The notes beneath the pieces were generated by a model, which searched no databases, had not been told where the DNA came from, and worked only from the letters and a program-made list of their open reading frames with translations. A stretch of 45,852 nt of DNA from Advenella mandrilli (lineage in GTDB: Bacteria; Pseudomonadota; Gammaproteobacteria; Burkholderiales; Burkholderiaceae_B), in assembly GCF_016595155.1 (NCBI RefSeq), contig NZ_JAENGP010000006.1, positions 1 through 45,852 of the forward strand, written 5' to 3'. A program made the translations under genes and the position numbers. Shown here piece after piece: positions 45,189 to 45,852 of the stretch; within the stretch, counting starts at the first letter, position 1, and each line of letters begins with the position of its first letter.

Positions 45189-45674
45189 ATGACAGTACCT
45201 TTCAGAGTGGGTCAGGGGTTTGATGTGCATGCACTGGTTGAAGGCCGGCCCTTGATTTTAGGCGGTGTAACCATACCGCATACGCACGGGCTTAAGGGGC
45301 ATTCTGATGCCGATGCCCTGTTGCACGCGATTACCGATGCTTTGTTGGGGGCAGCGGGCCTGGGCGATATTGGCCGGCACTTTCCCGATACCGATCCTGC
45401 TTATAAGGGGGCGGACAGCCGTGTGCTGCTAAGGGCGTCCTATGCCAAAGTGCAAGAGGCCGGCTGGCAGGCGGTAAACGTGGATGCCACGATTCATGCT
45501 CAGGCACCTAAAATCATGCCGCATGCACCGGCCATGGTGGCTAATATCGCGAGTGATTTGGGCTTGCCCGAAGATTGCGTGAATGTGAAAGGCAAAACCA
45601 ACGAGCATTTGGGGTATTTGGGTAGAAAAGAAGGGATTGCCGCGACGGTGGTGGTGTTGCTGGCTAAGGGGTGA
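45189..45674 (+). CDS. ispF: 2-C-methyl-D-erythritol 2,4-cyclodiphosphate synthase
   Basis: IspF cyclises CDP-ME-2-phosphate to MEcPP in the isoprenoid pathway and acts as a homotrimer with zinc. The 161-aa protein has zinc ligands Asp12, His14 (GFDVHAL) and His46 ([12 protein letters not shown]), the [12 protein letters not shown] and [11 protein letters not shown] active-site regions and the C-terminal [20 protein letters not shown]. An AGGAAAAG ribosome site precedes the ATG. It pairs functionally with ispD upstream. Confidence 0.97.
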   Translation: MTVPFRVGQGFDVHALVEGRPLILGGVTIPHTHGLKGHSDADALLHAITDALLGAAGLGDIGRHFPDTDPAYKGADSRVLLRASYAKVQEAGWQAVNVDATIHAQAPKIMPHAPAMVANIASDLGLPEDCVNVKGKTNEHLGYLGRKEGIAATVVVLLAKG

Positions 45675-45770
45675 TGGGAAGGGAATGTTTGATGGCTAGG
45701 GGGCCAGGGGGCTATTAGGCAAGCGGTAATTATCATCAGCAATGAATCATAGGCAGTGAATGATAAGCAG

Positions 45771-45846
45771 CAGCGGTGCGGTGTTTCCTGCCCTGCTCCA
45801 ACCGCCCTTTGGGCAGAATCGCAGATCAGGAAACACCGCACCGCTG
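45771..45846 (+). repeat. hairpin element C: conserved core with 20-bp inverted arms
   Basis: Arms CAGCGGTGCGGTGTTTCCTG (45771-45790) and the exact complement (45827-45846) enclose a 36-nt core with TGCTCCAACCGCCCTTT then GGGCAGAATCGCA. The core matches element B at all but two of about 30 positions. The arms share nothing with A or B. No T-run follows within the window. It lies about 100 bp after ispF. Confidence 0.88.
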
Positions 45847-45852
45847 GGATAC

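Noticed and set aside
1-45852. CRISPR array, prophage or toxin-antitoxin module
   Set aside because: No regularly spaced direct repeats with unique spacers, no phage structural genes and no small co-directional gene pair of that type were seen.

Overview
The window looks like chromosomal DNA of a betaproteobacterium of the order Burkholderiales, most like the Alcaligenaceae. The evidence is the gene content and order: a complete nuoA-N operon ending in a DUF2818 gene, a Gram-negative general porin of the beta-proteobacterial type, a dapA-bamC pair, and the block serB-mfd-ispD-ispF. I cannot name a species from the sequence alone. The gene set describes a Gram-negative respirer that can use nitrite and trimethylamine N-oxide (TMAO) when oxygen is short.

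Layout. 1-1000: right-hand part of an IS3-family (IS150-like) insertion sequence, cut by the window edge. 1055-4341 (minus strand): fused 4-OT-type tautomerase, bamC, dapA and a yciO-like gene, with two clear intrinsic terminators. 4383-4448: three tandem 22-bp repeats, then tRNA-Arg(UCU). 4884-6239: secreted phytase-like esterase-domain protein. 6666-9379: a denitrification unit, with a promoter carrying an NsrR-type palindrome and an FNR/DNR box, a three-domain copper nitrite reductase (nirK with a C-terminal cytochrome c domain) and a nirV-like SUMF1-domain gene. 9859-11226: large porin with a long structured leader, followed by a truncated second porin. 12349-27397: fourteen complex I genes plus an unusually long DUF2818 gene. 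27744-32582: torE-torC-torA-torD for TMAO respiration. 32626-39436: ccmABCDEFGHI for cytochrome c maturation. 39651-44012 (minus): serB and mfd. 44296-45674: ispD and ispF.

How it fits together. Complex I feeds the quinone pool. TorC takes electrons from quinol to TorA, and TorD matures TorA. NirK reduces nitrite in the periplasm. TorC (five hemes) and the NirK tail (one heme) both need covalent heme attachment, which the adjacent Ccm system provides. FNR-type boxes lie upstream of both nirK and torE.

The most unusual signal is a family of three intergenic hairpin elements (11457-11524, 39567-39642, 45771-45846). Each has a related central core of about 30 nt containing a small GC hairpin. 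The core is flanked by perfect inverted arms of 16, 17 and 20 bp whose sequences are unrelated between copies. Conserved loop plus variable but always self-complementary arms is not what simple terminators or ordinary insertion sequences look like. Other points worth a look are the composite nirK promoter, the internally duplicated DUF2818 protein, the long hairpin in the porin leader and the cysteine-less SUMF1 protein.
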